Of a DNA stretch of 64,000 bases, positions 32,007-42,723 are shown in pieces; position 1 is the stretch's first letter, and each line of letters begins with the position of its first letter. Under the pieces are notes generated by a model. The model had not been told where the DNA came from. It saw only the letters and a program-made list of their open reading frames with translations, and made no database searches. This stretch comes from Tritrichomonas musculus (Eukaryota > Parabasalia > Tritrichomonadida > Tritrichomonadidae): contig JAPFFF010000009.1 of the NCBI GenBank assembly GCA_039105265.1, positions 2,914,001 through 2,978,000 of the forward strand, written 5' to 3'. Made by a program: the position numbers and the translations under genes.

Positions 32007-33749
32007 ATGAAAAATGAAAATCGATTTCTCCTCTCGACAATCGAAAAAGCTATAGATATTTCGCTTCCAAACGCGCATATACCAGGAACGCTATGCTTGT
32101 TTAGACTTAAAGACTACTTTTATATTCAATGGAGGCAACACGAAAATAAGCCTAATCAATACATTGCAGCTATATTTGATTCGCTTAATTCCACGACTGA
32201 AGATAACTGGAATCCTTCTTCTCCATTTGTTTTTAATTGCTCTAACGCTTCATTTATTGAATTTCGATCTGATCCTTTTCAACTTTTAATTTACAGAAAC
32301 GATATTACCGAGCCTTCAGACCCTAGAAAATTTATGATTCCAGAAACAGATTATGCTAGTGTTATTGATTTCGTTCAAAAACTACTTTCTAATGGTATTG
32401 CCGTGATTGGAACTGAGTACAAGTATTGCTTGCAATTTTACCGCTATTGTCATCACAGAGTTTTTGCTTTTACACCACCCCATATTCAACTGCGAGTTTT
32501 AGATTTTAATAATATTGAATCTTTTTGGGATGGAGTTAATAATTATTATGAGCAATTAATCATTCAAATAGATAAATGCAATACTTTACCCAAAGATAAT
32601 GAATTCCCTCTTGCGACTGCAGCTAGAGCAGCTCATTCACGCTTAATGAAAAAAATTGATGATTTTATAAGTACAATCCCATCATATCAAATGATAACAG
32701 AATCAGAATATTCATCTCTTTTTAATGACAATGGTTCAATTAAGGATCCAGAACTATTTAAAAATCGACTTTATCATGAAGGTGCTGAAATTTCATTATT
32801 ACCAAAAATATTACCTTTTGTATTTGGATTATATCCTCTTGATTCTACGACTGATGAACGCCAGCAAATAGATAAACGCATATCAGATGATACAGAATCT
32901 TTAATGAAACAAGTTGAGATTAAACAACAACAACAAACAGCACATAGCAAGCGTATTACTGAAATTTTCCGTGTTATCACAAATGATGTTCTCAGAACAG
33001 ATCGTCATTTGAATGTATTTAAAAACCCGAAAGGAATTGGCTCTGATATTCTTACAAAATTCCTCAAAATGTTTTCAATTCTCTTTCCACCACTTGGGTA
33101 TTTACAAGGCATGAATGATCTCTTTGTTCCACTCATTTTATCCTACATTCCATATTGGTCAGAAGATAGTACTCCTGTTGACAAAGATGGCAATCCAATA
33201 GATTACAAACCTTTTCTACCCAAAATATTTTGGTGTTTCGAAGCAATGATGCACCATACTAACCATCTTGAAATGTTATCTCATGTTACTGATTGCTGCC
33301 AGCAGCAAGCAATCGTTGTTCACCAATTACTTGAAAAAGTTTGCCCTATAGCCGCTATTTGGATGAGGAAAAATGGACTTCAAGGTCTTCTTTGGTGTTA
33401 CAGTGATTTCGTATTACTTTTCAAAAGAACTTTTACAGATGTTTGGCCAACCTGGCTTCAATTTAATTGCTCACCGAACCCAACTAGATGGCTGTCAATT
33501 TTCATGTGTTCTATTCTTATTGCTGGGCTTGATCAGCTAACAATTCTTCCTAATGTTCAAATAAACTCAATGATGGACGCTTATCCGAAGATTTTATCTT
33601 CAATATCTCTTAAAAAGATAAGCCAGATCGCACTTTGGCTAATATCGGTTGCTCCTTTGGAACCAATAGTCGAAAAGAAAGAGAATGACATCCCAACCAA
33701 ATTCATGTTTTTCAAAACTGGCTGGTCTCAAAAATCAGATAATTGTTAG
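32007..33749 (+). CDS. TBC-domain Rab GTPase-activating protein, TBC1D15/17-like
   Basis: 580 residues from the ATG at 32007; an earlier in-frame TTG lies inside the shared promoter. The C-terminal half is a TBC domain: ITNDVLRTDRH carries the arginine finger (~R330), GYLQGMNDL carries the glutamine finger (~Q368), then IFWCFEAMM and W-rich LLWCYSDFVLLFKRTF. Both catalytic fingers are present, so it should stimulate GTP hydrolysis on a Rab. The N-terminal half has a beta-rich lipid- or Rab-binding-like region (LCLFRLKDYFYIQW) as in TBC1D15/Gyp7 relatives. A Rab gene lies 19 kb away, but no pairing can be claimed. Confidence 0.85.
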   Translation: MKNENRFLLSTIEKAIDISLPNAHIPGTLCLFRLKDYFYIQWRQHENKPNQYIAAIFDSLNSTTEDNWNPSSPFVFNCSNASFIEFRSDPFQLLIYRNDITEPSDPRKFMIPETDYASVIDFVQKLLSNGIAVIGTEYKYCLQFYRYCHHRVFAFTPPHIQLRVLDFNNIESFWDGVNNYYEQLIIQIDKCNTLPKDNEFPLATAARAAHSRLMKKIDDFISTIPSYQMITESEYSSLFNDNGSIKDPELFKNRLYHEGAEISLLPKILPFVFGLYPLDSTTDERQQIDKRISDDTESLMKQVEIKQQQQTAHSKRITEIFRVITNDVLRTDRHLNVFKNPKGIGSDILTKFLKMFSILFPPLGYLQGMNDLFVPLILSYIPYWSEDSTPVDKDGNPIDYKPFLPKIFWCFEAMMHHTNHLEMLSHVTDCCQQQAIVVHQLLEKVCPIAAIWMRKNGLQGLLWCYSDFVLLFKRTFTDVWPTWLQFNCSPNPTRWLSIFMCSILIAGLDQLTILPNVQINSMMDAYPKILSSISLKKISQIALWLISVAPLEPIVEKKENDIPTKFMFFKTGWSQKSDNC

Positions 33750-34005
33750 AGTTAATAATTTTTATGTTATTTTTTGTCTCTAGTTTTATAAAATTCATTT
33801 TATGTTTTTAAAATATTTTTATGAACAATTCTATTTCAAATGACAATTGTTCACATTCAACCACCGATTGTTTCCACTATCATTACTTATTGATAAAAAT
33901 AAATGTGAATGGCATTATTCATTCAGCTTTTATTGAGAAGAAAATAAATATAACCATTTTTATGTCAATGTGCAAACAGAGTTATTTAAAGATTTTAATC
34001 TAAAA

Positions 34006-34146
34006 ATGTATATGCCATCACTTGGACAACCTAGACAAGAAACAAAACTTGAAAAAGTCAAAAGGGTTGTTTCTGAAAAAGCATGGGTTATCGGAACTTC
34101 TCTTTTTATCTTAGGATTTCCTATTTATATTGCAACAAAATTATAA
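34006..34146 (+). CDS. 46-residue tail-anchored protein resembling the core of Tom22/plant Tom9
   Basis: The small frame starts at the ATG at 34006 (MYMPSLGQPRQETKLEKVKR) and ends at 34146. A basic amphipathic stretch is followed by one membrane helix, EKAWVIGTSLFILGFPIY, and three or four residues. The helix and its approach match the Tom22 family signature: plant Tom9 has GKAAWIAGTTFLILVVPLI and human TOM22 LWIGTTSFMILVLPVVFE, with the tryptophan, GT[ST] and late proline conserved. Tom22 organises the outer-membrane import pore; here the membrane would be the hydrogenosome's. The cytosolic acidic receptor part and the intermembrane tail are missing. Short length makes the match provisional. 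Confidence 0.55.
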   Translation: MYMPSLGQPRQETKLEKVKRVVSEKAWVIGTSLFILGFPIYIATKL

Positions 34147-34799
34147 AAGCTTAACAATATGCTTACCATTTACTTTTTACTACATACTTTTACAATCTCA
34201 GTTTTTACCAGACAGCAACTTGTTATAATATATATATTTTCTAAAATTTCACTTTTTGCCTAAAATATCTGTATTTTTTTTTGATAAATTTATTTTTAAT
34301 CATCATTTCATACCAATATTTTCATTTTCATCATTTTTTTAATCCAATTTTATGATGAATATTATTAAATTAAAATATTTCGCTAACTTAAATTGTTTTT
34401 AAATCCGTTAATATTATTTGTTTATATTGATTGTGACACTGCTTTATATTATATTATTTTCAATCTCAAACATCTCATTCATCTTTTGGCTGAATGATTA
34501 AGTTGTTGCCATAGAATCTTTAACAAGGATTGTTCCCTAATTTCCAAATAAATTCAAAGTAATTAGGCAATTTATATGCTGAAAGAAAAGTCAACATAGC
34601 ATATAAATTTTATTTAGGATCTCTCAATTAATATAACTTTTCAGTCGCCTTTAACAAAAAATAAATAAGAATTGATATTTGTGAAGAAGTCATGAATAAA
34701 AAAAAAAAAACCAAAAACCAAAAAAAAAAAAAAACAAAGTAAGAAATTATAAAAAAATGCACCAATTTTTAATTTGAAAATGCTTAAAGAAGCTAGAAT
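34147..34799. other. Spacer
   Basis: AT-rich, with A-tracts at 34699-34735; no gene recognised. Confidence 0.5.
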
Positions 34800-35663
34800 T
34801 TAATGAAGGGATGGGAAGTTGTTCAAATTAAGGTTGCTTTGTCTTGCTTGGTGTTGGCCACGATTCATGTTATCTCTTTGGTGCTGGATGTTTGATGTTC
34901 TCTTATCTCTTGGTACTCTAGATTGTTCTCTTGGTCTTCTTTCTCCTTCTTGTGTTTGTCCTTCTTGTCCTTCTTTATTAAGACGATCTTCGTAATGTTG
35001 GAATTGTCTTTGTCCTCTTCCACCACGTTGGCCTGGGTGTCCACCTCTTTGCCTGTTTTCGCCATCTGCTTGGCCTCTTGGTCCATTATAGCGGCCACGG
35101 CCTCCACGACCACCACGGCCTCTTGGGCCACCACGACCTCTTGGGCCACGTGAATCAAAGTGAGCATTGTCACGTCTCTGTTGGATAGCATCTTTGGTAC
35201 TTAAGAAACCGGTTTCAAGTCTGTCTTCATCACCTTCTTCATCTTCTCTTTGAATATGAATATTTTTATCTTTCTTTTCAACAATGAGATCTGCATACTC
35301 CTTTGGAACATTGACACGCTTTGATGGTTTTTGTGGAACAGCAGCTGGTGCATCTTCGTCATCTGATGATGAGAAGAATTGGCTTGCACTTACATATGGT
35401 TTAGCTGGTTCTTGTGGTTGTTGTTGTTGTTCGTTAGCATTGCCTTCTCCTTCAACGTTTTGAGGTTGTTCAGGTGCATTTAAGTCCTTTACGTCATCCA
35501 TTGGATTTCCCCAATTGCTTGGGCCTCTTCCTTGGCGTTTTTCTTTATCACGGCGTCCTGTTCCTGGATCATGCTTGTCCTTTTTACGGACAACTTTTTC
35601 GCGTTGTGGCATTTCAGGTCCATTATCTGGATATTCAGCGAGGATTGCAAAAGGATTGCTCAT
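34800..35663 (-). CDS. SERBP1/HABP4/Stm1-like ribosome- and RNA-binding protein
   Basis: A 287-residue, disordered, RGG-rich protein. The N-terminus MSNPFAILAE and the block KDKHDPGTGRRDKEKRQGRG with SNWGNP match the HABP4/PAI-RBP1 family (typical HDRHSGTGR...GxGNWG). The middle is acidic and Gln/Glu-rich, with a KEYADLIVEKKDKN helix. Residues ~170-215 are an RGG box (GRGGPRGRGGRGGRGR). The C-terminus is SNLNLNNFPSLH. Relatives (Stm1, SERBP1) lodge in the mRNA channel of idle ribosomes and stabilise them. An AAAAAGTT element is 35 bp upstream of the ATG at 35663. Confidence 0.78.
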   Translation of the reverse strand: MSNPFAILAEYPDNGPEMPQREKVVRKKDKHDPGTGRRDKEKRQGRGPSNWGNPMDDVKDLNAPEQPQNVEGEGNANEQQQQPQEPAKPYVSASQFFSSSDDEDAPAAVPQKPSKRVNVPKEYADLIVEKKDKNIHIQREDEEGDEDRLETGFLSTKDAIQQRRDNAHFDSRGPRGRGGPRGRGGRGGRGRYNGPRGQADGENRQRGGHPGQRGGRGQRQFQHYEDRLNKEGQEGQTQEGERRPREQSRVPRDKRTSNIQHQRDNMNRGQHQARQSNLNLNNFPSLH

Positions 35664-35697
35664 TTTAGTGGCCCATCAATAACCCCTTTTTCATTTC

Positions 35698-35705
35698 AAA
35701 AAGTT
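35698..35705. promoter_or_regulatory. AAAAAGTT element upstream of the SERBP1-like gene
   Basis: 35 bp upstream of the ATG, followed by TCGAATC. Confidence 0.4.
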
Positions 35706-38704
35706 TCGAATCAAAAATTGAGGCCATATCGATCATTTTAAAGCTTTGTGAAATTTTTTTGTATCATGCTTAAATCTTGCTTAAAAGAGGAATTTCTAGT
35801 TGTTGAATTTAAAAACCCAAATTTTAAAATCTATTTCATTAATATTGTCAAATTTATGAATAAACGTGTATTTTCTGAAAAAGTTTTAAATTGTCTATTC
35901 AATTTTGAGAAAAGGATTTTTTTCTGAAAAAAAGTGAAGTATTTTTTTTATGGAATTAATCGAAAATCAAAAGATTAGGCCACTCCATTTTAAAACGAAC
36001 GCTTAAGCTACAACATTGATTGCTAATCGTCAATATATTAGATGCAATCATCATTTAATTCTACCTATTATATATATTTCGATGTTTCATTATTTTAATT
36101 ATTTCTGATTGCTTTTTTAACATACCTTAATTCTCAACTTTTATCAAATATCCATATTTAAGAAGTTTTTTGACATACATATTTATTATGAAACTTAAAA
36201 ATTAACGAAATTATTAATAGTTATGCATTTACCATACAATATGATGACATAAATTTGAAATAAATTATTTTTGCCTTGATCTATGCCTAATATTAATATA
36301 ATTTAATAAATAGACCAAATAAAATTAAAAGAATCATCTTCATAAGCAAATAAAAATTAACAAAATTGTAATATTAATAATATATAAGTTTTAATATAAA
36401 CCAATTCCATTTTATTCAAAATATGAAATTATATAATACAATTAATTCATGTTTTTACTTTATATTCAAACGAGAATATAGATCTATTTATTATCTTATG
36501 GCTTAAACATTTTTTAGTTATAAGTTATAACTTTAATATGAAAAAATACTTATCGTTTAATTGCCTTTTTGGTAAATCAACTCAAACGTGACAATTTATC
36601 ATTAAAATATAATTTTACTTTATTTAAATTGTTTAAGACAGATTTTTCATTTGAAAGAAAAAAATTAAAAATCTAAATATATTATTTTCTTTACCTTTCG
36701 TTTAAAAACATCTTTACTTTTTATGCTTTCTGCCCTTTTCAAATGTATTCATAATGTTAAATATTTCAAAAATACAATCATTATAAAATATATGTATTTT
36801 AACAAAATTCAAATAAATATTATGAAAATGGACAATATGCAACAATTTTAAGAATTACTTTTGAAAATTTAAAATATAATATTTTTTTTATTAAATATTT
36901 TTAACACAAAAATTAATTAGCAACGACTGAATCATATCATGATAAATGAATTTTTGATTATTGCAATTGCAAATGAATGAATGCTTTTTTTGGTAGTGTT
37001 TTCTTATTTTTCATACCATTCAATTTGGTAAACAAATCTGGCATTTGAAAACACATTCAATTTGTTCTCAAATATTCGAAATTATTTGAGATGAACTATA
37101 AATGATTTCTATTAGTGATATTTATATTTTGTGAGATTTTCTATCGGATGCAGATAAGGTTTTTTATATAATTCAGAAAAAGTTCAACAAAATACTTTAC
37201 GATTGAAAAATAACTTGTTATTTTGATTTCTTTATTACCAATCATCAGATTATTCAATTTACCATGGTAATCAATTCAATGACACTCTACATTTTTATCT
37301 TCATGATATTTTATATATCAGTGTTCTCTAAAATAAATTAAAAAAATATTTATTGTAAATAACTTTATATCAAATGATATACTATATTATTTATTTCAAT
37401 ATATTGGTCTTATTCTGTTTTATATAATAATATTGATTTCTTACATTTTTTTCATTAATCCTCTTTTTTTAATAGCATTTTTACATTTTACAATTCAGAT
37501 TCATTTTATTTGCTTAATGCACCTTTACTAAGAAGTAAATGCTATTTTAACCAAATGAATCTTTTTTTAAATATATTTCATATTTATCTATTATATATAT
37601 TTTAATTCGAAATTTCGTTGCTAACTCATCGACTATATTATGGATACAATGATTTTTCTTTGAAGACAATCAATGACTTTGATGATTTTTTATCAAACAT
37701 AAGATTAATCAATTGATAAATCTTTTTCAAATCTCACAAATTGAATAAAATTATTTCAGGTAGATTTAAACTAAGTTTTTTAATCTTCACTCTCTCTCAA
37801 TTTTATCTATTAATATCTTTAAGTATGACAATTATAGTATTAATATTCTGATAAATATATGGTAATATAATTACAAATAATAATATTTTCAAAATAATAT
37901 TTTATAAAAACAATTTTTTAATATAGAAATTCGATGGTTTTGTTTTTTACGTGTGAAAATTAGTATCGGCTACGGGCATCATTCAATTTTTCTATTATTA
38001 CGTTTTTTTAAATTCAAAATTTTCACTTTTTCTATATTTTATTTTTCCTTTCAAAACTAGATTAAGATTTTTGTTTATTAAAATTCATCAATGAGCATCA
38101 TTACGCATTGATCAAAGCATTTTTAACCTCATATAGCATATGGGAAAAGATTGCTTTATGATTTTAGATTTTTAGAAAGGAGTACAGAGAAAGGAGAAAA
38201 CATACAAAAAAATATTTTTTTTTTTTTTCTAAAAAAGTTGATGAAATAAAATTTATATTCAATTTAATCAATTTTTGAATATTTGGAGAAAATTGAATGG
38301 AGTGAAGATTAAAAAACTGAGTTTATTTTATTTTGAATTGTTTTTTGTTTTTAAATAATTTCTGTGTATCAAATAAAGTATTGATATTTACATCATATAA
38401 TGGAGAAATATTAAAAAAATAAATAAAAATAATTAAACTTATTTTTTTTTTTTATGATGAGATCCAGAATCTATTTGTAGAATGATAATTGAATATTTTT
38501 GATAAACAAATAAAAATAATCTCAATTTTTTATTTTTTTTCTGAATAATTTGACCTATAATAAGTTGGTAATGATTTGTACTAATGGTAATTTTGGTTTT
38601 ATAACTACCTCTTTTAATATATATTTCACCAATTTCAAAATATTATTGATTTAAATGTTTTCAATTTATTCAATTTTCAAATTTTTTTTCAATTCAAACA
38701 AAAT
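35706..38704. other. 3-kb AT-rich gene desert
   Basis: No gene or decayed coding trace recognised. The only structured region is the 557-bp inverted-repeat candidate at 37768-38324. Confidence 0.55.
37768..38324. repeat. Possible MITE: 557 bp bounded by ~38-bp inverted repeats
   Basis: AAACTAAGTTTTTTAATC at 37768 and its inverse at the right end (AAACTCAGTTTTTTAATC read inward from 38324) continue as CTTCACTC and then about 15 bp of weaker match ending in CAATTTT. A 4-bp ATTT flanks both sides (37764-37767 and 38325-38328), but this is common sequence here. No coding content. Confidence 0.5.
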
Positions 38705-39961
38705 ATGGATCATGAAGAAAAATCTAACACTCCATCTCCTCAACCTGGACAAGCCCAAAACATAATTTCAGAAGATCACTTAAATTCTCTTAAACAAAAA
38801 ATGCATTCACCTAACATAATAAATTCAAATAATAATGGAGAACTAGTACTCGATATTTACCAACAGTATAAACAAACATATTCAGACAAGTATTGCCACC
38901 CTCCCGGTTCAGAAGCTCAAACACCTCCTCATTGGGTTGCTAAACCTACTATTAATAAATCTCAATCACATACGTGGAATATTAAGTCAAATAATTCTTT
39001 TTTTAATCGAAATACTGTTGTTCAACGATATTCAATGCGTGCAGATACGATATTATGCGCTTTGTCATTTAAACAGGATGGCTCATGCTTTGCTTATGCA
39101 GATAGCCATAATGTATTTTTAATGAGATCGCAAGATGGATCACTAATAAATACATGGGAGATTCCATCATTGGCCACCAAAAGCAATCTTCAGACAAGAG
39201 TGCTTGAATTTTCACCGAATTCGAATTATTTAGCATTAGGTGTTTCAACAGATAAAATTATGCTAATTACTCTCAATTCAGAATCTCCGCCGATAATTTT
39301 GAAGGGACATATAGGACAAGTAACCTCACTTTTATTTTCCGAATCAGATAATTCTTTGATTAGCGGAGGATATGATGGATATTTATGTTTTTGGGACTTA
39401 GATAAAAAATCTCTAATAAAGATAATTAAACATAGAGATGAGAAAAACCTCAATAACAGAACAAATGTTGAAGGAAAAATTGTTGCCTTAGCGTATTCAA
39501 GTGACAAACAATATATAGCTGTAGGGTTTATGGATGGAATAGTTGGAATATATGAAAATAATTTTTCAAAAGAAATGATGAAATTTACAGCTCATGATCA
39601 ATATTTATTTGATCTTGCTATTTCAAAAGCAAATGGCCTACTTGCTACAGCATCAGCAGACTTTTCCGTTCGTTTATGGAATTTAAATGCTGTTGCTGAA
39701 TACCAAAAATCTTTATTAGGCCATAGCAATATTGTTATGACAATTTCTTTCTCTAATCTCGACTCAGTAATTTTTACTGGCTCGAAAGATGAAATGATGA
39801 TAGGTTGGAAAATTGAATCCGGAGAACAATTATTTACAATTGAGTTTCATGAAAATACTGTTTTTAAAATAATTCATCATCCAAATGAAAGATCTTTTTT
39901 ATCATGTTCTGGTGATGGGATGATAAGTATGTGGGATTATTCTCTTCCCGAGAAGCTTTAA
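38705..39961 (+). CDS. WD40-repeat protein, possibly Tup1- or TAF5-like
   Basis: 418 residues from the ATG at 38705. About 100 N-terminal residues are polar with no recognised domain, though they include a Pro/His patch (YCHPPGSEAQTPPHW). Seven WD40 blades follow: ILKGHIGQVTSLLFSESDN, LISGGYDGYLCFWDL, LLATASADFSVRLWNLN, LLGHSNIVMTISFSN and FLSCSGDGMISMWDYS at the very end. The C-terminal propeller after a polar head is shared by Tup1/TAF5-type proteins and many others, so the function is open. No promoter octamer is near the start; the upstream DNA is plain AT. Confidence 0.72.
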   Translation: MDHEEKSNTPSPQPGQAQNIISEDHLNSLKQKMHSPNIINSNNNGELVLDIYQQYKQTYSDKYCHPPGSEAQTPPHWVAKPTINKSQSHTWNIKSNNSFFNRNTVVQRYSMRADTILCALSFKQDGSCFAYADSHNVFLMRSQDGSLINTWEIPSLATKSNLQTRVLEFSPNSNYLALGVSTDKIMLITLNSESPPIILKGHIGQVTSLLFSESDNSLISGGYDGYLCFWDLDKKSLIKIIKHRDEKNLNNRTNVEGKIVALAYSSDKQYIAVGFMDGIVGIYENNFSKEMMKFTAHDQYLFDLAISKANGLLATASADFSVRLWNLNAVAEYQKSLLGHSNIVMTISFSNLDSVIFTGSKDEMMIGWKIESGEQLFTIEFHENTVFKIIHHPNERSFLSCSGDGMISMWDYSLPEKL

Positions 39962-40295
39962 ATATATTATATTTTTGTTTGTTTGAAAATCGAATACCAT
40001 TATTATTATTATTTGTTATTTGTAAGATTACCAACTTAATAATTTTATAATAGATTAAAAGCTTATTACTATGGATATATTTATTCAAAACAATTGCTTC
40101 TTTTCCTTTTAAATAATAATCTTAAAAAAAGAATTAAGATAGTTTGACAAAATATTCAATATTTCCCCTATTGAGGCGATGTATTTCTAAATATTTTGGT
40201 AAAGGGATCTTAGTTCTTTTACAAAAAAAAAAAGTTTTTTCGATAATAATTTGAATTTGACAATCATGTTTTTTGCGAAAAAGAGGTAGCATATA

Positions 40296-40303
40296 AACTT
40301 TTT
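40296..40303. promoter_or_regulatory. AACTTTTT element upstream of the Kelch gene
   Basis: 36 bp upstream of the ATG at 40339, followed by GTGATAT. Confidence 0.4.
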
Positions 40304-40338
40304 GTGATATTTTACCCATTGGAATAATAGAATAAAAT

Positions 40339-41523
40339 ATGGGAAACGAGGAAAGCTCAAACGGAAGTATTCCAATGATGCAGCTTCCCTCTGAATCTTA
40401 TCTTCCTGTTGGTGGTATGCGCATGAATAATGAAAAAGGAAAAGATATATTACCGTCGGAATCACCAGCATCTCGAACGATTCAAAGGACCCACCTTGTA
40501 AAAACAGCTTTTTCTGGCATTTGGTCTGTAGAAGATCCAACTTCGCAAGCGATTCCTCAATCAAGAACTGGACATTTTTCTTGCTATTCAGAAAGTCTAA
40601 AAGTAGCAATAATTGGCTTTGGTGTTGGTGGTGATGGCCAATATTATGATGATATTTGGCTATTAAATCCATTAGCTCGTTTCTGGACTAAACTTTCAAC
40701 AAATGGTCAAGCAATTTCACCTCGAAGCGGCTCAAGGGCAACAGTTATTGGTAATACTTTATTCATTTTTGGAGGAAGCCATGAACCAATTTTTTATAAT
40801 GATCTTTATTCAGTTGATTTAAGCACTGGCTTAGTCAATCTTATCCAAACAAATGGAACGCCTCCATCTCCACGAACATCTACTATATTTTCTTCATCAT
40901 CAGATGGACAAGAAATTATTTTATGGGGTGGATATGACGGTTCATGGCCTTCAGAACTTTATATCCTCGATTTAAATACTTTCACATGGAGTTCTTATCA
41001 GCAAGATATAAGTGGACGTTCAAACATTGCTTATACTACAATTGGCGATTCAATTTTTGCTTACGGATCTTCAAAAACAGGAGGTTTATTAGTAATTGAT
41101 ATCAAAAATCGCATAGCAAGAATACAGCATACTACAGGACCAGAACCTTCTCCAACTATTACTGATGCTGCACTTGTTAAATTCGATAATTTTCTTATGT
41201 TCATTGGTGGAAAAGCAGCATCACAATCAACTTTAATGTATGCGCTCAACCTCGACTCATTTAGATGGTTTCTTTTTCACATTCTCCCAGATGGTTCTAC
41301 GGTTTCTGCAGTTGATGGCTTTATTAACGAACTTGGACTTTTTATGCTTCCACGAATCCACTCAACTGGTGCAATTTATCAACCAGAAAGTCGTGAAATT
41401 ATTGCATTTCTTGGGTATCCACTAAGAAATCCTTCAACGTTGTTCATTTTAAATGTTGGAGAAGCTCTTTCTCTCCTTCATCTCAGATCTGACATGCTTC
41501 AAACAATACGATGCAACAAATGA
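40339..41523 (+). CDS. Kelch-repeat protein with possible N-myristoylation signal
   Basis: 394 residues. The N-terminus MGNEESSNGS has Gly2 and Ser6/7, a plausible N-myristoylation site, which would place it at membranes. Residues ~70-390 are Kelch blades: TGHFSCYSESLKVAIIGFG, RSGSRATVIGNTLFIFGG, NDLYSVDLSTG, IILWGGYDGSWPSELYILDL, and FLMFIGGKAASQS. The architecture resembles RABEPK/LZTR-type propellers without BTB or other domains. Partner unknown. Similar myristoylated Kelch proteins are common in trichomonads; that is general knowledge, not shown here. Confidence 0.75.
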   Translation: MGNEESSNGSIPMMQLPSESYLPVGGMRMNNEKGKDILPSESPASRTIQRTHLVKTAFSGIWSVEDPTSQAIPQSRTGHFSCYSESLKVAIIGFGVGGDGQYYDDIWLLNPLARFWTKLSTNGQAISPRSGSRATVIGNTLFIFGGSHEPIFYNDLYSVDLSTGLVNLIQTNGTPPSPRTSTIFSSSSDGQEIILWGGYDGSWPSELYILDLNTFTWSSYQQDISGRSNIAYTTIGDSIFAYGSSKTGGLLVIDIKNRIARIQHTTGPEPSPTITDAALVKFDNFLMFIGGKAASQSTLMYALNLDSFRWFLFHILPDGSTVSAVDGFINELGLFMLPRIHSTGAIYQPESREIIAFLGYPLRNPSTLFILNVGEALSLLHLRSDMLQTIRCNK

Positions 41524-41710
41524 TTCTTTCAGTGATTTTATTTATTATTATTATTTATTGTTATTGTATCTTATTATTGTATCTAGTAAATTTATTAGTG
41601 TTATTTTAAATGAAATTCTATCAAAATTTTATTGAAAAAAAAAAAAGCATTTCACCTTATTTGACGATGATTGTATTCAAAGTTGAATTGTAACGAGAAA
41701 GTTCATTCAC

Positions 41711-41718
41711 AAAAAGTT
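41711..41718. promoter_or_regulatory. AAAAAGTT element upstream of the UBL-UBA gene
   Basis: 21 bp upstream of the ATG at 41740, preceded by TTCATTCAC. Confidence 0.4.
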
Positions 41719-41739
41719 CATATATAATTTTCCTATTTT

Positions 41740-42723
41740 ATGCTGTCATTAAGCGCTCGAATTACACCAGCAACTATCAAAATTCGTCAAATTGATGGAA
41801 CAATTATGGAAGTTCAAGCATCACGAATTGATACAATATTTTCAATAAAAGAGCAAATCATGAGAATAATATTTATTCCGCCTCAACAGCAAAGGCTTGT
41901 TTTTAGAGGAAAGGTGTTATGTGATGATATGACTCTTTCTTTTTACAATATAAATCCAAATGATACTCTTTATCTTGCTATATTAAAGAAAAAAGATGAA
42001 CGTCCAAAAGCATCTACACTCGTATCAAGGCTTTTAGAGCTAGTTAATTCACTTCCTGACTTGTCTTCTGCTAAATTCAATCTTGCTATTGATGAAATTA
42101 ATTCTATTTTGGACCATCCTGTCTTGAAATCAACAGCAAGGATCAACCCTGAAATACAACAAATTATTGAAGATGCAACTCAAGCCGTAAAAACTACTGA
42201 AAGGCCTCTTTCTGAAAAGACAATTCAATTCATGGCTCAATCGCAAGATTTAACGTATGCGCAATTTGAAGCAACACCTGATGGATATAGGCTATTGAAA
42301 TCAGTGATGGAAGAAGAAGCAAATCAAGCAAGTGATTCAGATAATAGAGACACCGGATATACAAATGTTAACTACGTTTCCAAACTCTCAGAAAAGAGTC
42401 TTCCAAACTGCTGGAAAAAGAAGAAAAATGTATTTCAAAATACAGCATTATCACTTACTCCAAAAAACTTCAAAAGCTTGAATCATACATATTCAAGCTA
42501 TTATAAAAGACCAAATGAAGTGCCTAAAAATACTTGGGAATCGCAGGCACAGAAAAAAGACCCAATAAACGTACTTAAAGTAAAATTTGCAGATCAGATA
42601 AACGCTTTAAAGGATATGGGATTTACAGACGAAGAAATAATTTTGCAAGCTCTTCGTGAAACTGGCGGAAATGTCCGAAAGGCAGAACAACTTCTTCGAA
42701 ACAGGCCAAGGCCAGAATGTTAA
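41740..42723 (+). CDS. UBL-UBA shuttle-like protein
   Basis: 327 residues. Residues ~11-83 are a ubiquitin-like domain (ATIKIRQIDGTIMEV, SIKEQIMRIIFIPPQQQRLVFRGKVLCDDMTLSFYNI). Residues ~282-320 are a UBA domain with the MGF loop (INALKDMGFTDEEIILQALRETGGNV). The middle has no clear STI1 repeats, unlike Dsk2/ubiquilin, and no XPC-binding domain, unlike Rad23. The layout is that of proteasome shuttles that carry ubiquitinated clients. The ATG at 41740 lies 216 bp after the Kelch stop. Confidence 0.8.
   Translation: MLSLSARITPATIKIRQIDGTIMEVQASRIDTIFSIKEQIMRIIFIPPQQQRLVFRGKVLCDDMTLSFYNINPNDTLYLAILKKKDERPKASTLVSRLLELVNSLPDLSSAKFNLAIDEINSILDHPVLKSTARINPEIQQIIEDATQAVKTTERPLSEKTIQFMAQSQDLTYAQFEATPDGYRLLKSVMEEEANQASDSDNRDTGYTNVNYVSKLSEKSLPNCWKKKKNVFQNTALSLTPKNFKSLNHTYSSYYKRPNEVPKNTWESQAQKKDPINVLKVKFADQINALKDMGFTDEEIILQALRETGGNVRKAEQLLRNRPRPEC

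Noticed and set aside
33821-34003. 60-codon frame just before the Tom22-like gene
   Set aside because: Composition is AT-driven and Ile/Ser-rich without domain; it ends 3 bp before the better-supported small gene.
34483-34555. tRNA-like A-box (TGGCTGAATGATTAAG)
   Set aside because: No matching B-box or acceptor/T-stem pairing could be found downstream.
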